Positions 15,537-24,086 of a stretch of 37,701 nt of DNA are shown piece after piece; position 1 is the first letter of the stretch, and the number at the start of each line of letters is the position of its first letter. Both the position numbers and the translations under genes were made by a program. A model generated the notes under the pieces. It was not told the DNA's origin. It searched no databases and worked only from the letters and a program-made list of their open reading frames with translations. The stretch lies in contig JAEPQF010000018.1 of the NCBI GenBank assembly GCA_017640685.1, positions 1 through 37,701 on the forward strand. Direction: 5' to 3'. Source of the stretch: Hyphomicrobiales bacterium. GTDB lineage: Bacteria; Pseudomonadota; Alphaproteobacteria; Rhizobiales; HXMU1428-3.

Positions 15537-15632
15537 ATGCTTCAGATGCCCACAAGCATCCGCATTTTTTGCGCTTCAGATGCCTACAAGCATCCGCATT
15601 TTTTGCGCTTCAGATGCCTACAAGCATCCGCA
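15537..15632 (+). repeat. tandem array of three family A units, 34-bp period
   Basis: Three units of CTTCAGATGCCYACAAGCATCCGCA followed by a T-run follow each other at 15537, 15571 and 15605. The second and third are identical and the first differs by two bases. Each has the GATGC/GCATC stem. The array ends eight bases before the ybeY stop codon. Confidence 0.85.
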
Positions 15633-15640
15633 AGCAATAC

Positions 15641-16219
15641 TCAAACAACAGGGTCACCTTCGTACGGATTTTCTAATCCTAGCTGTTTCATGAGCTTTAT
15701 TTCAAGTGTTTCCATTGCCTCAGCATCTTCACTTGTCTCATGATCATAGCCTAAAAGATGTAACACTCCATGAACAACTAAGTGAGAAAGGTGCGTTTGA
15801 AGCGCTTTTTTCTCGTTTTTTGCCTCTTCTGACACATAATCATAAGCCAAAATCACATCTCCAATGTGAACTGGCTCATTTTCTTCGCCTGGCAATAGAC
15901 TTTCAGTTGACGGAAATGAGAGCACATTGGTTGCTTTATCTCTCCCTCGGTAGGTTTTGTTTAAATTTCTGATGGACACATCATCACTCATCACCAAGAC
16001 AGCAAGACGATGTGGTGATTTCATGGCTAAGCGGGCAGATTTTGTTGGTTCTTGGCTGAGAGCTAATAGAGATGCTTCTTTCAAAAAGGTAAAATCCGTG
16101 TCTATTTCGCTCCACCTTTGGTCTTCCAAGATGAGTTCAATTTCTAGATCTTGCCCCTCTTTATGAGCACTCCATTCAATTACAGGGGCTTCGTTGGCTG
16201 AGACATCATCTTGTTCCAC
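15641..16219 (-). CDS. ybeY: endoribonuclease YbeY (rRNA maturation)
   Basis: YbeY is a zinc endonuclease needed for 16S rRNA 3'-end maturation and ribosome quality control. The 192-residue protein ends its core with the metal-binding signature HGVLHLLGYDHETSEDAE (three histidines), preceded by the TNVLSFP segment typical of the family. The start appears to be GTG at 16219 with AAGG upstream. It is 11 nt from the phoH stop, matching the phoH-ybeY-corC order in many bacteria. Identification is firm. Confidence 0.95.
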   Translation of the reverse strand: MEQDDVSANEAPVIEWSAHKEGQDLEIELILEDQRWSEIDTDFTFLKEASLLALSQEPTKSARLAMKSPHRLAVLVMSDDVSIRNLNKTYRGRDKATNVLSFPSTESLLPGEENEPVHIGDVILAYDYVSEEAKNEKKALQTHLSHLVVHGVLHLLGYDHETSEDAEAMETLEIKLMKQLGLENPYEGDPVV

Positions 16220-16230
16220 GAGCTTTGACC

Positions 16231-17364
16231 TTATTCATTTTCATCGTAAGCCTTGACTATCTTTGCAACCAAATCTCGGCGCACAACATCTTCACCTTGG
16301 AAAGTGATTTGCTTAATTTCATCTACTTTGCGTAATAGATAAGACGCATCCATTAAACCAGATTTCTCACCCCTTGGAAGATCAACCTGGCTTGGGTCTC
16401 CGGTGATAACCATTTTTGACCCTTCACCCAAACGGGTGAGAAACATTTTCATTTGCATTGTCGTGCAATTTTGCGCTTCATCCAAAATGACAAAACTGTT
16501 TGATAAAGTTCGTCCTCGCATGAAAGCTAGAGGAGCGATTTCAATAACGTTATTTTCAATCTCTTTTTCAACTCGTTCTGCTGGCAAACAATCATAGAGC
16601 GCATCATACAGAGGGCGCAAATACGGGTCGACTTTCTCTCGCATGTCGCCCGGTAAAAAACCTAAGCGCTCGCCCGCTTCAACAGCTGGTCTTGAGAGAA
16701 TAATTCGCTCAACTTTGCCTTGTTCTAAGGCAGCGGCAGCGGCGGCTACAGCGATATAAGTTTTGCCGGTGCCAGCAGGGCCAAAAGCAAAGACCAGATC
16801 GCTTTGCTCCATGCCTCTGATATATTGGCTTTGGCGCGGGGTTCTTGCGGTGATGTGTTTTTTACGTGTGCGGATATGAGCCTGTCCATTTTGGGGTTGG
16901 CCATTTTCGGAAGATTTTTGTTTTCCCTTGCTCTCAGTTTTTTTAGATTTTTTACGTTCCTTTTTAGGAGCATCATCTAAGGGTTCATAGTTAGATTTGG
17001 TCACGTTCTCTGATTTTTGATCGGACGCCATTTCAACTTCCTCGCTTAATTCTGCGCTTTCTGCATGTCTGATAGCGCCGTCAATATCGCCTGGTGTGAG
17101 ATCAGCTCCTGTTGTGATGCGGCTATATAAATGCTCAAGAATTTCTTGGGCCATATCGCATTGTTCTTTTGAACCTTCAAGGGTGAGTATGTTGCCATGA
17201 ATATAGGCATCTATATTTAGACGATCTTCGATGATGGCGAGGTTGCCATCAAATTCGCCAAGCAAAATTGCGAGTAAACGGTTATCTTCAAAGCTCATTG
17301 ATTGGGAATGGCTATTTGTTTTTTTAGCCTTTTTATCCGATCCGGACTTTGTATATGCCCCCAA
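16231..17364 (-). CDS. phoH: PhoH-family ATPase
   Basis: PhoH-like proteins are P-loop ATPases of the helicase-like superfamily linked to RNA metabolism, often next to ybeY as here. The 377-residue protein has an N-terminal KH-like segment (SFEDNRLLAILLGEFD through LEGSKEQCDMAQEIL), a charged low-complexity linker, and the ATPase domain with FGPAGTGKTYIAVAAA (Walker A), FVILDEAQNCT (Walker B) and ITGDPSQVDLP. The start is a TTG at 17364 with AAAGGA seven bases upstream. A later ATG (MSFEDN) is an alternative. Its exact substrate is unknown. Confidence 0.94.
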   Translation of the reverse strand: MGAYTKSGSDKKAKKTNSHSQSMSFEDNRLLAILLGEFDGNLAIIEDRLNIDAYIHGNILTLEGSKEQCDMAQEILEHLYSRITTGADLTPGDIDGAIRHAESAELSEEVEMASDQKSENVTKSNYEPLDDAPKKERKKSKKTESKGKQKSSENGQPQNGQAHIRTRKKHITARTPRQSQYIRGMEQSDLVFAFGPAGTGKTYIAVAAAAAALEQGKVERIILSRPAVEAGERLGFLPGDMREKVDPYLRPLYDALYDCLPAERVEKEIENNVIEIAPLAFMRGRTLSNSFVILDEAQNCTTMQMKMFLTRLGEGSKMVITGDPSQVDLPRGEKSGLMDASYLLRKVDEIKQITFQGEDVVRRDLVAKIVKAYDENE

Positions 17365-17385
17365 ACTTGTGTCCTTTCTTTAGTG

Positions 17386-17455
17386 GCGCTTCAGATGCCC
17401 ACTTTGCATCCGCGCTTTTTTAGTTGCGCTTCAGATGCCTACTATGCATCCGCGC
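17386..17455 (+). repeat. two family A repeats in tandem, 40 bp apart
   Basis: Copies at 17386-17415 and 17426-17455 both have outer GCGC/GCGC, bulge TTCA and inner GATGC/GCATC, with loops CCACTTT and CTACTAT. The second is preceded by TTTTTTAGTT, the same lead-in found before other copies. Confidence 0.85.
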
Positions 17456-17462
17456 TTTTAAT

Positions 17463-17532
17463 GCTCCTTCGGTTGCCTCTTTTAGTGCGCCTTTAGGTTG
17501 CCCACTTGCAACCGGCGCAAAGCAACCGTCGC
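17463..17532 (+). repeat. family A repeat with a nested, fully paired family A copy
   Basis: The host halves are GGTTGCC (17471-17477) and GCAACC (17522-17527), which still pair. Between them lies CTTTTAGT and a perfect copy at 17487-17518 (outer GCGCC/GGCGC, inner GGTTGC/GCAACC, bulge TTTA). This is a clear insertion into the loop of an older copy. Confidence 0.85.
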
Positions 17533-17646
17533 TGTTACCTACAGAATTTGGTGCTAAAAAAAACGCTATACATTAGCTCAGCCCTAAAAAGGCTGAGCTC
17601 CTTCTTCAAATAGTAAGCGCTTCATTTTCTTAGTACTATTCCACAC
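17533..17646 (+). repeat. miaB-phoH spacer with the terminal hairpin of a family C repeat
   Basis: AGCTCAGCC (17575-17583) pairs with GGCTGAGCT (17591-17599) around an A-rich loop, then CCTTCTTC follows. This matches the right end of family C only; the rest of the element is missing. No T-run follows on the minus strand. No gene is visible in the spacer. Confidence 0.65.
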
Positions 17647-18984
17647 CTATGATGATGGATTTATGACGCCTTGCAAGCTATTTAAGGTTGCAGACTTAAT
17701 TGTTACATCAACCATATCGCCGATTTTAGCATGTTCAGCTTCAAGATGCACGGATTGAAGGTAAGGTGAGCGGCCGATGAGCTGGCCTTCATTTCTGCCA
17801 ATTTTCTCAAGCAAAACAGTCATTTGACTACCTACTTTACTTTCATTGAAAGATTTTTGTTGCTCTGTGAGCCGTTTTTGCAATATCGCAAGGCGCTCTT
17901 TCTTGACCTCTTCGTCAATTTGCTCTTCAATTTCAGCTGCTGGTGTGCCTGGGCGTGGGCTATATTTAAACGAATAGGCACTCGCATAACCAATGGTTTC
18001 CACCATATCCATGGTGTCTTGGAAGTCTTTGTCTGTTTCACCAGGGAAACCAACAATGATATCGGTTGAGAGCGCTAAATCTGGTTGCCCTTCACGAATG
18101 CGCTCAACAAGCTCAATGTAAAACTCACGTGTGTGGCGGCGGTTCATATCTTTTAAAATTTTATCTGAACCAGATTGAAACGGGAGATGCAGGTAAGGCA
18201 TGACCAACGGGTTATCCCTGTGAGCATGGATTAAATCATCTTCCATATCTCTTGGATGACTTGTTGTATAGCGAAGGCGCTCAATGCCCTCAATTTTACT
18301 CAACTCATCGAGTAACCTTGCGAGTGACCAATCTTTGCCGTCCAAACCTTCACCATGATAGCCATTTACATTTTGCCCAAGCAATGTGAGCTCATGCACA
18401 CCTTGGTCTACAAGACGATTTGCGTCATCGATGATTTGCTTGGCTGAGCGAGAAAATTCTCCACCCCTTGTATATGGCACGACACAAAAAGTGCAGAACT
18501 TATCACACCCTTCTTGCACGGTTACAAACGAACAAGGCGAGGTCGCTGTGATGCCTGGTAGTTTCCCGAATTTATCTTCTTCAGGGAACTCAGTTTCAAT
18601 CACAGGCTTTTTGCCAGTTTTAAATTCATCTAATAGTTCTGGTAAATTCTGATAAGACTGCGGCCCGACAACCATATCAACCACAGGCGCACGGCGGATG
18701 ATTTCTTCGCCTTCAGCTTGTGCTACACAACCGGCCACGGCAATGATGGTCTCTTTGCCTTTTTCGCTGCGCTCTTCTTTATTTTTTCGAACACGACCTA
18801 ATTCAGAGTAAACTTTTTCAGCCGCTTTTTCTCTAATATGGCAGGTATTGAGAACGACCATGTCAGCATCTGACATGTCGTCCGTTTGCTCATAGCCTTC
18901 ACCATCCATCAATTCAGCCATGCGCTCTGAATCATACACATTCATTTGGCAGCCATAGCTTTTAATAAATATTTTTTTAGTCAT
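17647..18984 (-). CDS. miaB: tRNA-2-methylthio-N6-dimethylallyladenosine synthase
   Basis: MiaB is a radical-SAM methylthiotransferase that adds the methylthio group to i6A37 in tRNA. The 445-residue protein has the UPF0004 domain with its three cluster cysteines (C12 in SYGCQMN, C48 in NTCHIR, C86 in AGCVAQ), the radical-SAM motif CDKFCTFC at 160-167, and a C-terminal TRAM domain. All six iron-sulphur ligands are present. It is the first gene of the miaB-phoH-ybeY-corC-lnt block, as in other Rhizobiales. The ATG at 18984 has a weak ribosome-binding site. Confidence 0.97.
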   Translation of the reverse strand: MTKKIFIKSYGCQMNVYDSERMAELMDGEGYEQTDDMSDADMVVLNTCHIREKAAEKVYSELGRVRKNKEERSEKGKETIIAVAGCVAQAEGEEIIRRAPVVDMVVGPQSYQNLPELLDEFKTGKKPVIETEFPEEDKFGKLPGITATSPCSFVTVQEGCDKFCTFCVVPYTRGGEFSRSAKQIIDDANRLVDQGVHELTLLGQNVNGYHGEGLDGKDWSLARLLDELSKIEGIERLRYTTSHPRDMEDDLIHAHRDNPLVMPYLHLPFQSGSDKILKDMNRRHTREFYIELVERIREGQPDLALSTDIIVGFPGETDKDFQDTMDMVETIGYASAYSFKYSPRPGTPAAEIEEQIDEEVKKERLAILQKRLTEQQKSFNESKVGSQMTVLLEKIGRNEGQLIGRSPYLQSVHLEAEHAKIGDMVDVTIKSATLNSLQGVINPSS

Positions 18985-18993
18985 TCTTAAGTT

Positions 18994-19064
18994 GGCCCTT
19001 CAGTTGCCTTTTTTAATGGGCCTTCAGGTTTCCCACCAGAAACCGCCCACAAAGCAACCGGGCC
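18994..19064 (+). repeat. family A repeat with a nested family A copy, both intact
   Basis: Host: outer GGCCC/GGGCC and inner GTTGC/GCAAC. Its loop is interrupted by TTTTTTAAT plus a second copy at 19018-19048 (outer GGGC/GCCC, inner GGTTTC/GAAACC, loop CCACCA). Both hairpins remain fully paired and have different stem sequences, so this is the clearest nested insertion in the window. Confidence 0.88.
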
Positions 19065-19072
19065 ATTTTTCT

Positions 19073-19104
19073 GGCCCTCCAGTTGCCTACTACGCAACCG
19101 GGCC
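19073..19104 (+). repeat. family A hairpin repeat
   Basis: Outer stem GGCCC/GGGCC, bulge TCCA, inner stem GTTGC/GCAAC, loop CTACTAC. Its outer stem is the same as the neighbouring host copy at 18994. A further broken half-copy (CCTTCAGTTGC) begins at 19111. Confidence 0.8.
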
Positions 19105-19170
19105 TATTATCCTTCAGTTGCTTTGAATATATTTAAAACCTGCACAAATACCTACGAGGAGCGGGATTTT

Positions 19171-19262
19171 CAGTACTTCAGGTTGCCCACTAGCAACCGC
19201 ACTGCACCGGGCAAGCTAGCTTGCCATGTCCCTCAGCCCGAAAAGGGCTGTGCTCCTTCTTC
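19171..19262 (+). repeat. family A copy joined to a partial family C repeat
   Basis: The A copy (19171-19204) has inner GGTTGC/GCAACC and outer CAGT/ACTG. The C part follows directly: a perfect palindrome GGCAAGCTAGCTTGCC (19210-19225), CATGTCCCT, the hairpin CAGCCC/GGGCTG with loop GAAAA, and CTCCTTCTTC. The left half of C is absent. Confidence 0.75.
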
Positions 19263-19354
19263 TAAATTGCACGTCTTCTTAATTGTCATTTTTAAGCTCT
19301 TCTAGGGCCAAAAAGCTGTTAGGTCCAGATTTTTTAAAGATCTAGTTAAAATAA
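19263..19354. other. spacer downstream of the cobalamin operon
   Basis: AT-rich spacer after the yjbR-like stop with no recognisable terminator, repeat or ORF. Together with the repeats from 18985 it makes up a 370-nt gap without genes. Confidence 0.4.
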
Positions 19355-19720
19355 CTATTCTTCTAAGCCTAATTCTTTTCTTTTTTTCTTCGTTAATTTT
19401 TGGATGACCTGATGGTAGCTCTCTTCAATATATGAGAATAATTCATCTTTACTCAACCCCGGTTCCTCATACATTTGGATCCATTTCATGCCCCTTGAGG
19501 CTAAATAGGGGGCGGGGCGTAGGCCTGGTTGCTCTTTTAGCATTTCATAGGAAATTTCCGAGCATTTAAACGTTATGCCTGAGTTATTCCCCTTATTCCA
19601 GCCGCCAATGGCAAAGACCTTCTCTCCCACTTTCCAAACATGAGCGCCACCCCATTGAACGACATAGGTGGTTTGAGGGAGTGAGCCGCAATAGTCGTTA
19701 AATTCATCATAACTGATCAT
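19355..19720 (-). CDS. MmcQ/YjbR family protein
   Basis: A 121-residue protein of the MmcQ/YjbR (CyaY-like fold) family, recognised by the N-terminal FNDYCGSLPQTTYVVQWGG, the KVFAIGGW strand, and the C-terminal region ending SYHQVIQKLTKKKRKELG. Family members are called DNA-binding-like, but their function is not established. The ATG at 19720 begins two bases after the cbiD stop, and the GAGGGG inside the cbiD end probably serves as its ribosome-binding site, so the two are translationally coupled. Why it is in a cobalamin operon is not clear. Confidence 0.85.
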   Translation of the reverse strand: MISYDEFNDYCGSLPQTTYVVQWGGAHVWKVGEKVFAIGGWNKGNNSGITFKCSEISYEMLKEQPGLRPAPYLASRGMKWIQMYEEPGLSKDELFSYIEESYHQVIQKLTKKKRKELGLEE

Positions 19721-19722
19721 CT

Positions 19723-20865
19723 TTAAAACCCCTCATTAGCGGCTCTGCCGACCAATTGACCTGATCTATCGCAAATTAAAATCTCTATTTGAATTGTTTC
19801 ATCAGTTAGTTTTTCGTCTACTATCTGTTTGGCTTTCTCTGCGACTAAATTTCCAATATCTAACTCATTGGCTTTGGCGTCATTTAAAATTTCCAATGCT
19901 GTGTTTGCTGATTTTGCTTTTTCTACAATTTCGTCTGTTGCCCCTAAAGTATTTAATAGAGACCCAAGCCAGGCTTTATCGACTTGTGAGCGTTTTGAAT
20001 GAAGGTCCATTTCGCCCATTGCTAATTTGCTCATTTTGGCAAAGCCGCCAGCAATTGTTACTTTTGGCACCGGGTTCTTTTTTAAATATTTCAGCATACC
20101 GCCAACAAAGTCACCCATGTCAATAAGATCTGTCTCATTTAATGAGTGAGTTTTCAAAATCAGCTTTTCAGACATATTGCCAACAGCGGCACCAATATGA
20201 TTTGTATTGGTCGCTCTTGCCACATCAATACCGCGATGGATTGAGTGAATCCAGGCTGAGCAAGAATAAGGAACGACGACCCCTGTTGTTCCTAAAATGG
20301 AGAGACCACCGACAATGCCTAAGCGTCCATTCCAGGTGCTCTTGGCGATCTTCTCTCCATTGGGCACTGAAATTTCAATGTTAACATCTGGGCTGACATT
20401 GTGCTCATTCGCTAACTCCTCGATGACCTTTGTCATAAGTTCTCGAGGCACAGGGTTTATCGCTGGTTCACCTGGAGGAATGGGGAGACCTGGTTTGGTC
20501 ACGGTGCCAACTCCTGGGCCGGCTTTAAAAAAAACACCTGATTGATTATCATTCCAACTGACTGTTGAAATTATGGTGGCACCATGGGTGACATCTGGGT
20601 CATCACCGGCATCTTTGATAATGCCAGCACTTGCACTTTCTGCATTTAATTTCGTGTTGGTGACCGAAAAAGTTGGGGTTTGCCCTTTTGGCAACGTGAT
20701 CGTAACAGCTTTTGAAAATACACCGGTGATCAAAGCTTTAAACGCAGCTTTGGTTGCAGCAGTGGCGCATGCCCCTGTTGTCCAGCCGTATTTCAGCTTT
20801 TCTTTTGTGCTGTTTTTATCAACCAAAACTTTACATCCTGAAACATAACTACTTTCATCCAACAT
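19723..20865 (-). CDS. cbiD: cobalt-precorrin-5B (C1)-methyltransferase CbiD
   Basis: CbiD methylates C1 of the corrin ring, the step done by CobF in the classical aerobic pathway. The 380-residue protein has the family signatures KYGWTTGACATAATKAAF near residues 25-42, IIKDAGDDPDVTHGA, and PFAKMSK-like IAGGFAKMSKLAMGEMDLHSKRS. It follows the cbiG-cobJ gene by 67 nt. No clear ribosome-binding site precedes the ATG at 20865. Its presence with cbiG fits a CobF-independent branch. Confidence 0.94.
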   Translation of the reverse strand: MLDESSYVSGCKVLVDKNSTKEKLKYGWTTGACATAATKAAFKALITGVFSKAVTITLPKGQTPTFSVTNTKLNAESASAGIIKDAGDDPDVTHGATIISTVSWNDNQSGVFFKAGPGVGTVTKPGLPIPPGEPAINPVPRELMTKVIEELANEHNVSPDVNIEISVPNGEKIAKSTWNGRLGIVGGLSILGTTGVVVPYSCSAWIHSIHRGIDVARATNTNHIGAAVGNMSEKLILKTHSLNETDLIDMGDFVGGMLKYLKKNPVPKVTIAGGFAKMSKLAMGEMDLHSKRSQVDKAWLGSLLNTLGATDEIVEKAKSANTALEILNDAKANELDIGNLVAEKAKQIVDEKLTDETIQIEILICDRSGQLVGRAANEGF

Positions 20866-20932
20866 GGTGCGCAGATGGATTGAAGTGTCAAGTCAAACCC
20901 TAGACTTTAATGTGTTTCCACAGTCTTAAAGC

Positions 20933-22606
20933 CTAGTCATAATCTCTTGGTGTATAGAGCAATTCAGTTTGATTTGGTCCTTTGATGATTTTGGTTTTTG
21001 AGGAGCCAATGATTATCATAGTCCGCATATCGATCATATCAGTATCTAATTCAGCAAGGCTGGTAAAATGGGTTTGCTCGCCTTTTCTGCCAACATTTTT
21101 AGCCAGTAAAACATTCGTCTCTGCTGCTTTGTGCTCTAATAACAACTCTTTCATACGCAAGACTTGCTCGCGGCGAGTTTTTGATGCTGGGTTATAAATG
21201 GCGATGACCATGTCTGATTTGGCAGAGGCAATGAGGCGTTTTTCTATGATATCAAAAGGTTTGCGAATATCTGACAAGGAAATGACTGCAAAATCATGCC
21301 CTAATGGCGCACCAGTTAGGGAGGCGGCTCCTTGCATGGCAGAAAGACCTGGACAGACTTTAAAATCAATATTTTGCCAACGGACGGGGTTTTTATCAAT
21401 CGCTTCAAGAACCGCACTGGCCATTGCGAAAATACCGGGATCTCCAGAAGAGACAACCACAACATTGTGCCCTTGATTGGCAAGATCTAATGCATCTTTG
21501 GCGCGATCTAACTCAACGCGATTATCTGATGCTAGGCGCTGTTGACCAACACGAACTGGTACCATGTCGACATATGTTTTATAGCCAACCAGAATTTCAG
21601 CTTGTTCTAAAGCTTGTTTTACTTCTGGTGTTAACCAGCTTTCTTTACCTGGCCCTAAGCCTATGACGGTGACTTTGCCAATAGCTTTGCCGAGATAATT
21701 TATTTCTGGCGGTGATTTTAGTTCAATAAGTGAGAGGTCTTTTGCTTCTGCTACTTTGGCACGGCGAACAATTGCTAGTTCAGAATAATTTTCAACAATT
21801 CGCACCGGCACCTTTAAAAGAGACGCTAATTTTTTTGCGCAAAACATAGGCCCTGTTTTATTGGTGGCTATCGCAGCAATTGCTTGTTTTGAAATCCCTA
21901 ATTCTTTGCAGGCTGTATCGATATCATCGAGGGTTGTTTCCTCATTTTCTATTTCAATTAAAATAGACTTTGGATGATAGAGCAGACCATTTGTTGGCGG
22001 TGTTTCATCGAATACACTGACGCGAAGTGTTATCTCTCCATCTAAAGTGAAAGGGAGAGTGCTATCTTCTAACCAATTTGCATGGCCGTCTAATTGCAAA
22101 CTTTTGCCATTTAAAATATCTGATGAGATGCGTTTGGCATCCTCTGGGTTCGCTAACACATAGTTTTCAGGTGGGGCTTCTAATTGCAAAGCAAAATGAC
22201 GGGCGCCACTTGCCGTAATTGCGGGGATGCCACTTGTGATCCGGCTGATTTCTTTTGCCAATTCATTGGCGCCGGTTAAGCCGCCAAGAAGAGGCACAAC
22301 AAGAGCACCATCATCAGAGACAGATAAAAGCGGTGGTTCTTTGCGTTTATTGTTTAAAATGGGGGCTAGGCTGCGAATTAAAATGCCAGAAGCGCATAAG
22401 CCAATGATGGTTATTCCATTTTCAAAAAGCTCTTTTAAATGAGCCCCTGTTTCTTTGAAACTTTTGTCGGCGCTGTCCACGCGGTCTTCAAGCCCCCAGA
22501 TGACGACTTCGTCTTTGAGTTGTTGTTGAATGAGTTTGGCTGTCTCGGTCCCTTTATTATTGAGAAGGACAATTGCGATTCTTTGCATAGAAAATTCAGA
22601 GCTCAC
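20933..22606 (-). CDS. cobJ: CbiG-CobJ fusion: cobalt-precorrin-5A hydrolase / precorrin-3B C17-methyltransferase
   Basis: A 557-residue two-part protein. Residues 1 to about 300 are CbiG-like: the N domain with LLSVSDDGALVVPLLGGLTGANELA, and the CbiG-C/CobE-like segment AIAAIATNKTGPMFCAKKLASLL. Residues from about 310 are CobJ, a class III methyltransferase with GKVTVIGLGPG at its N-terminal SAM site, VVSSGDPGIFAMASAVLEA, and VIAIYNPASKTRREQV. The fusion would link C17 methylation and ring contraction to opening of the delta-lactone. Similar fusions occur in pseudomonads. The start is GTG at 22606, four bases after the cobI stop; an ATG six codons later is an alternative. Confidence 0.94.
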   Translation of the reverse strand: MSSEFSMQRIAIVLLNNKGTETAKLIQQQLKDEVVIWGLEDRVDSADKSFKETGAHLKELFENGITIIGLCASGILIRSLAPILNNKRKEPPLLSVSDDGALVVPLLGGLTGANELAKEISRITSGIPAITASGARHFALQLEAPPENYVLANPEDAKRISSDILNGKSLQLDGHANWLEDSTLPFTLDGEITLRVSVFDETPPTNGLLYHPKSILIEIENEETTLDDIDTACKELGISKQAIAAIATNKTGPMFCAKKLASLLKVPVRIVENYSELAIVRRAKVAEAKDLSLIELKSPPEINYLGKAIGKVTVIGLGPGKESWLTPEVKQALEQAEILVGYKTYVDMVPVRVGQQRLASDNRVELDRAKDALDLANQGHNVVVVSSGDPGIFAMASAVLEAIDKNPVRWQNIDFKVCPGLSAMQGAASLTGAPLGHDFAVISLSDIRKPFDIIEKRLIASAKSDMVIAIYNPASKTRREQVLRMKELLLEHKAAETNVLLAKNVGRKGEQTHFTSLAELDTDMIDMRTMIIIGSSKTKIIKGPNQTELLYTPRDYD

Positions 22607-22610
22607 CTTT

Positions 22611-23354
22611 TTAAACTGGTTTCTCGCAAGGGATAACGATCACTGAGAAATACGCAACATCATTTGGATGTACATCTTTAACAGGAAAAATACGCTCTTT
22701 TTCCATTGTAGCTCGCTCTACATAATAAGCATTATCAATAATATTAGCTTTTTCTAATGCACGGACAACTTTTGGAAAGGTGCGACCTAATTTCATTATC
22801 ACTGCACTACCACATTGGTTTAAGCGCTCGACTAATTCATCTTCACTTAATGTCGCAGGGAGAATAGAAACTGTATCTTCACGGTGACAGAGCGGCATGC
22901 CTAATTGCACAGGTGCTGCAAGAATAGAAGAAATACCAGGGACCACTGTTATATCATAACGATCTGAAAGGCGCGCGTGCCAATACATGTAAGAGCCAAA
23001 AACAAAGGGATCACCAGCGCAAATAATTGAAACATTTTTGCCTTTGTCTAAAATTCTAGCGATTTCTTCAGCTGTTTCATCATAGAACTTATTCATCAAT
23101 GGCAGATAAGAACTTGTGTCAGCCACAGGTCCAGCTGTGACTGGGTAGATTAAGGGCAGGAGTTCATGATTTTCGGTTAAATAAGGCTCAACGGTTTTGC
23201 GGGCATTGCCGCCACTTGCTTTGGCAGATGGAAAGGCCACAACATCTGACTGGGCCAGGAGCTTTACGGCTTTCATGGTCACAAGTTCAGGGTCACCTGG
23301 CCCAACGCCAAGGCCAAATAGTTTGCCTTTGCTGTTGTTTACGCCTTCGCTCAT
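22611..23354 (-). CDS. cobI: precorrin-2 C20-methyltransferase
   Basis: CobI adds the C20 methyl group to precorrin-2. The 247-residue protein is a class III methyltransferase with GKLFGLGVGPGDPELVTMKAV at the N terminus and the CAGDPFVFGSYMY motif in the middle, followed by VVPGISSILAAPVQLGMPL. The ATG at 23352-23354 directly abuts the cobH stop, so the two genes are almost certainly co-translated; AAGGA lies 10 nt upstream. The next gene is the cbiG-cobJ fusion. Confidence 0.94.
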   Translation of the reverse strand: MSEGVNNSKGKLFGLGVGPGDPELVTMKAVKLLAQSDVVAFPSAKASGGNARKTVEPYLTENHELLPLIYPVTAGPVADTSSYLPLMNKFYDETAEEIARILDKGKNVSIICAGDPFVFGSYMYWHARLSDRYDITVVPGISSILAAPVQLGMPLCHREDTVSILPATLSEDELVERLNQCGSAVIMKLGRTFPKVVRALEKANIIDNAYYVERATMEKERIFPVKDVHPNDVAYFSVIVIPCEKPV

Positions 23355-23978
23355 TTATTCTTTTTCCTTCGCGATTGCGTTTAGTGCCGCAACGGCCATG
23401 GCGGAACCACCTCTTCTGCCATGAACAGTGAGGAAGGGAACACCCCTTGGGTTCAAACTTAATTCTTCTTTTGATTCAGCCGCACCAATAAAACCCACCG
23501 GCAAACCTAAAATGGCAGCTGGTTTCGACCAGCCCTCATCCAAGAGTTCTAGCAAACGAAACAGGGCTGTTGGCGCGTTACCAATAACCACCACAGACCC
23601 TTCAATTTTATCTTTCCATAAATCAAGAGCAGCTGCTGTTCTTGTATTCCCCATTTCTTTTGCAAGAGCTGGTACTTGCTCTTCGTGCAATGTGCAAATC
23701 ACTTCGTTTTTGGCTGGCAAACGGGCTCTTGTGATGCCATTGGCGACCATCATCGCATCGCAGAAAATAGGGGCGCCAGCTTCTAGCGCAGCTCTTCCCT
23801 TTTGCAGCACATCTTTTGAAAAGCCGACATCTTTGGGTAAATCTGTTGTTCCAACGGCATGGATCATCCTCACAACAACTTTTTCAAGGTCAGCTGGAAT
23901 GTTAGATAGGTCAGATTCAGCTCTAATAGTGGCAAATGAGCGCTTATAGATCTCAGCGCCGTCTTTTATGTAGTCCAT
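23355..23978 (-). CDS. cobH: precorrin-8X methylmutase
   Basis: CobH moves a methyl group from C11 to C12 to give hydrogenobyrinic acid. The 207-residue protein contains the catalytic histidine in VVVRMIHAVGTTDL (H40), the IFCDAMMVANGITRARLP segment and the C-terminal GVPFLTVHGRRGGSAMAVAALNA. It follows cobG after 108 nt of AT-rich spacer that holds no family A/B/C repeat. Identification is firm. Confidence 0.95.
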   Translation of the reverse strand: MDYIKDGAEIYKRSFATIRAESDLSNIPADLEKVVVRMIHAVGTTDLPKDVGFSKDVLQKGRAALEAGAPIFCDAMMVANGITRARLPAKNEVICTLHEEQVPALAKEMGNTRTAAALDLWKDKIEGSVVVIGNAPTALFRLLELLDEGWSKPAAILGLPVGFIGAAESKEELSLNPRGVPFLTVHGRRGGSAMAVAALNAIAKEKE

Positions 23979-24086
23979 TGAAGTGTCATTCTGTAACTAA
24001 ATTTTAAAAAGCAACTTATGCAGCTCTGAAGCGGAAAGCGCAAGCTTAAGTTTTGTTTTCTTAAAAGGGGTGAGAATTGGACCGAA

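Noticed and set aside
15537-15632. CRISPR array
   Set aside because: Three hairpin units follow one another with no unique spacers and the units belong to the dispersed family A; no cas gene is near.
17386-17455. Family A hairpins as ordinary factor-independent terminators of the minus-strand genes
   Set aside because: The T-run stands before the hairpin on the plus strand and so becomes an A-run after it on the minus strand. Some copies do have T-runs on the plus-strand 3' side, but most of the genes are read from the other strand.
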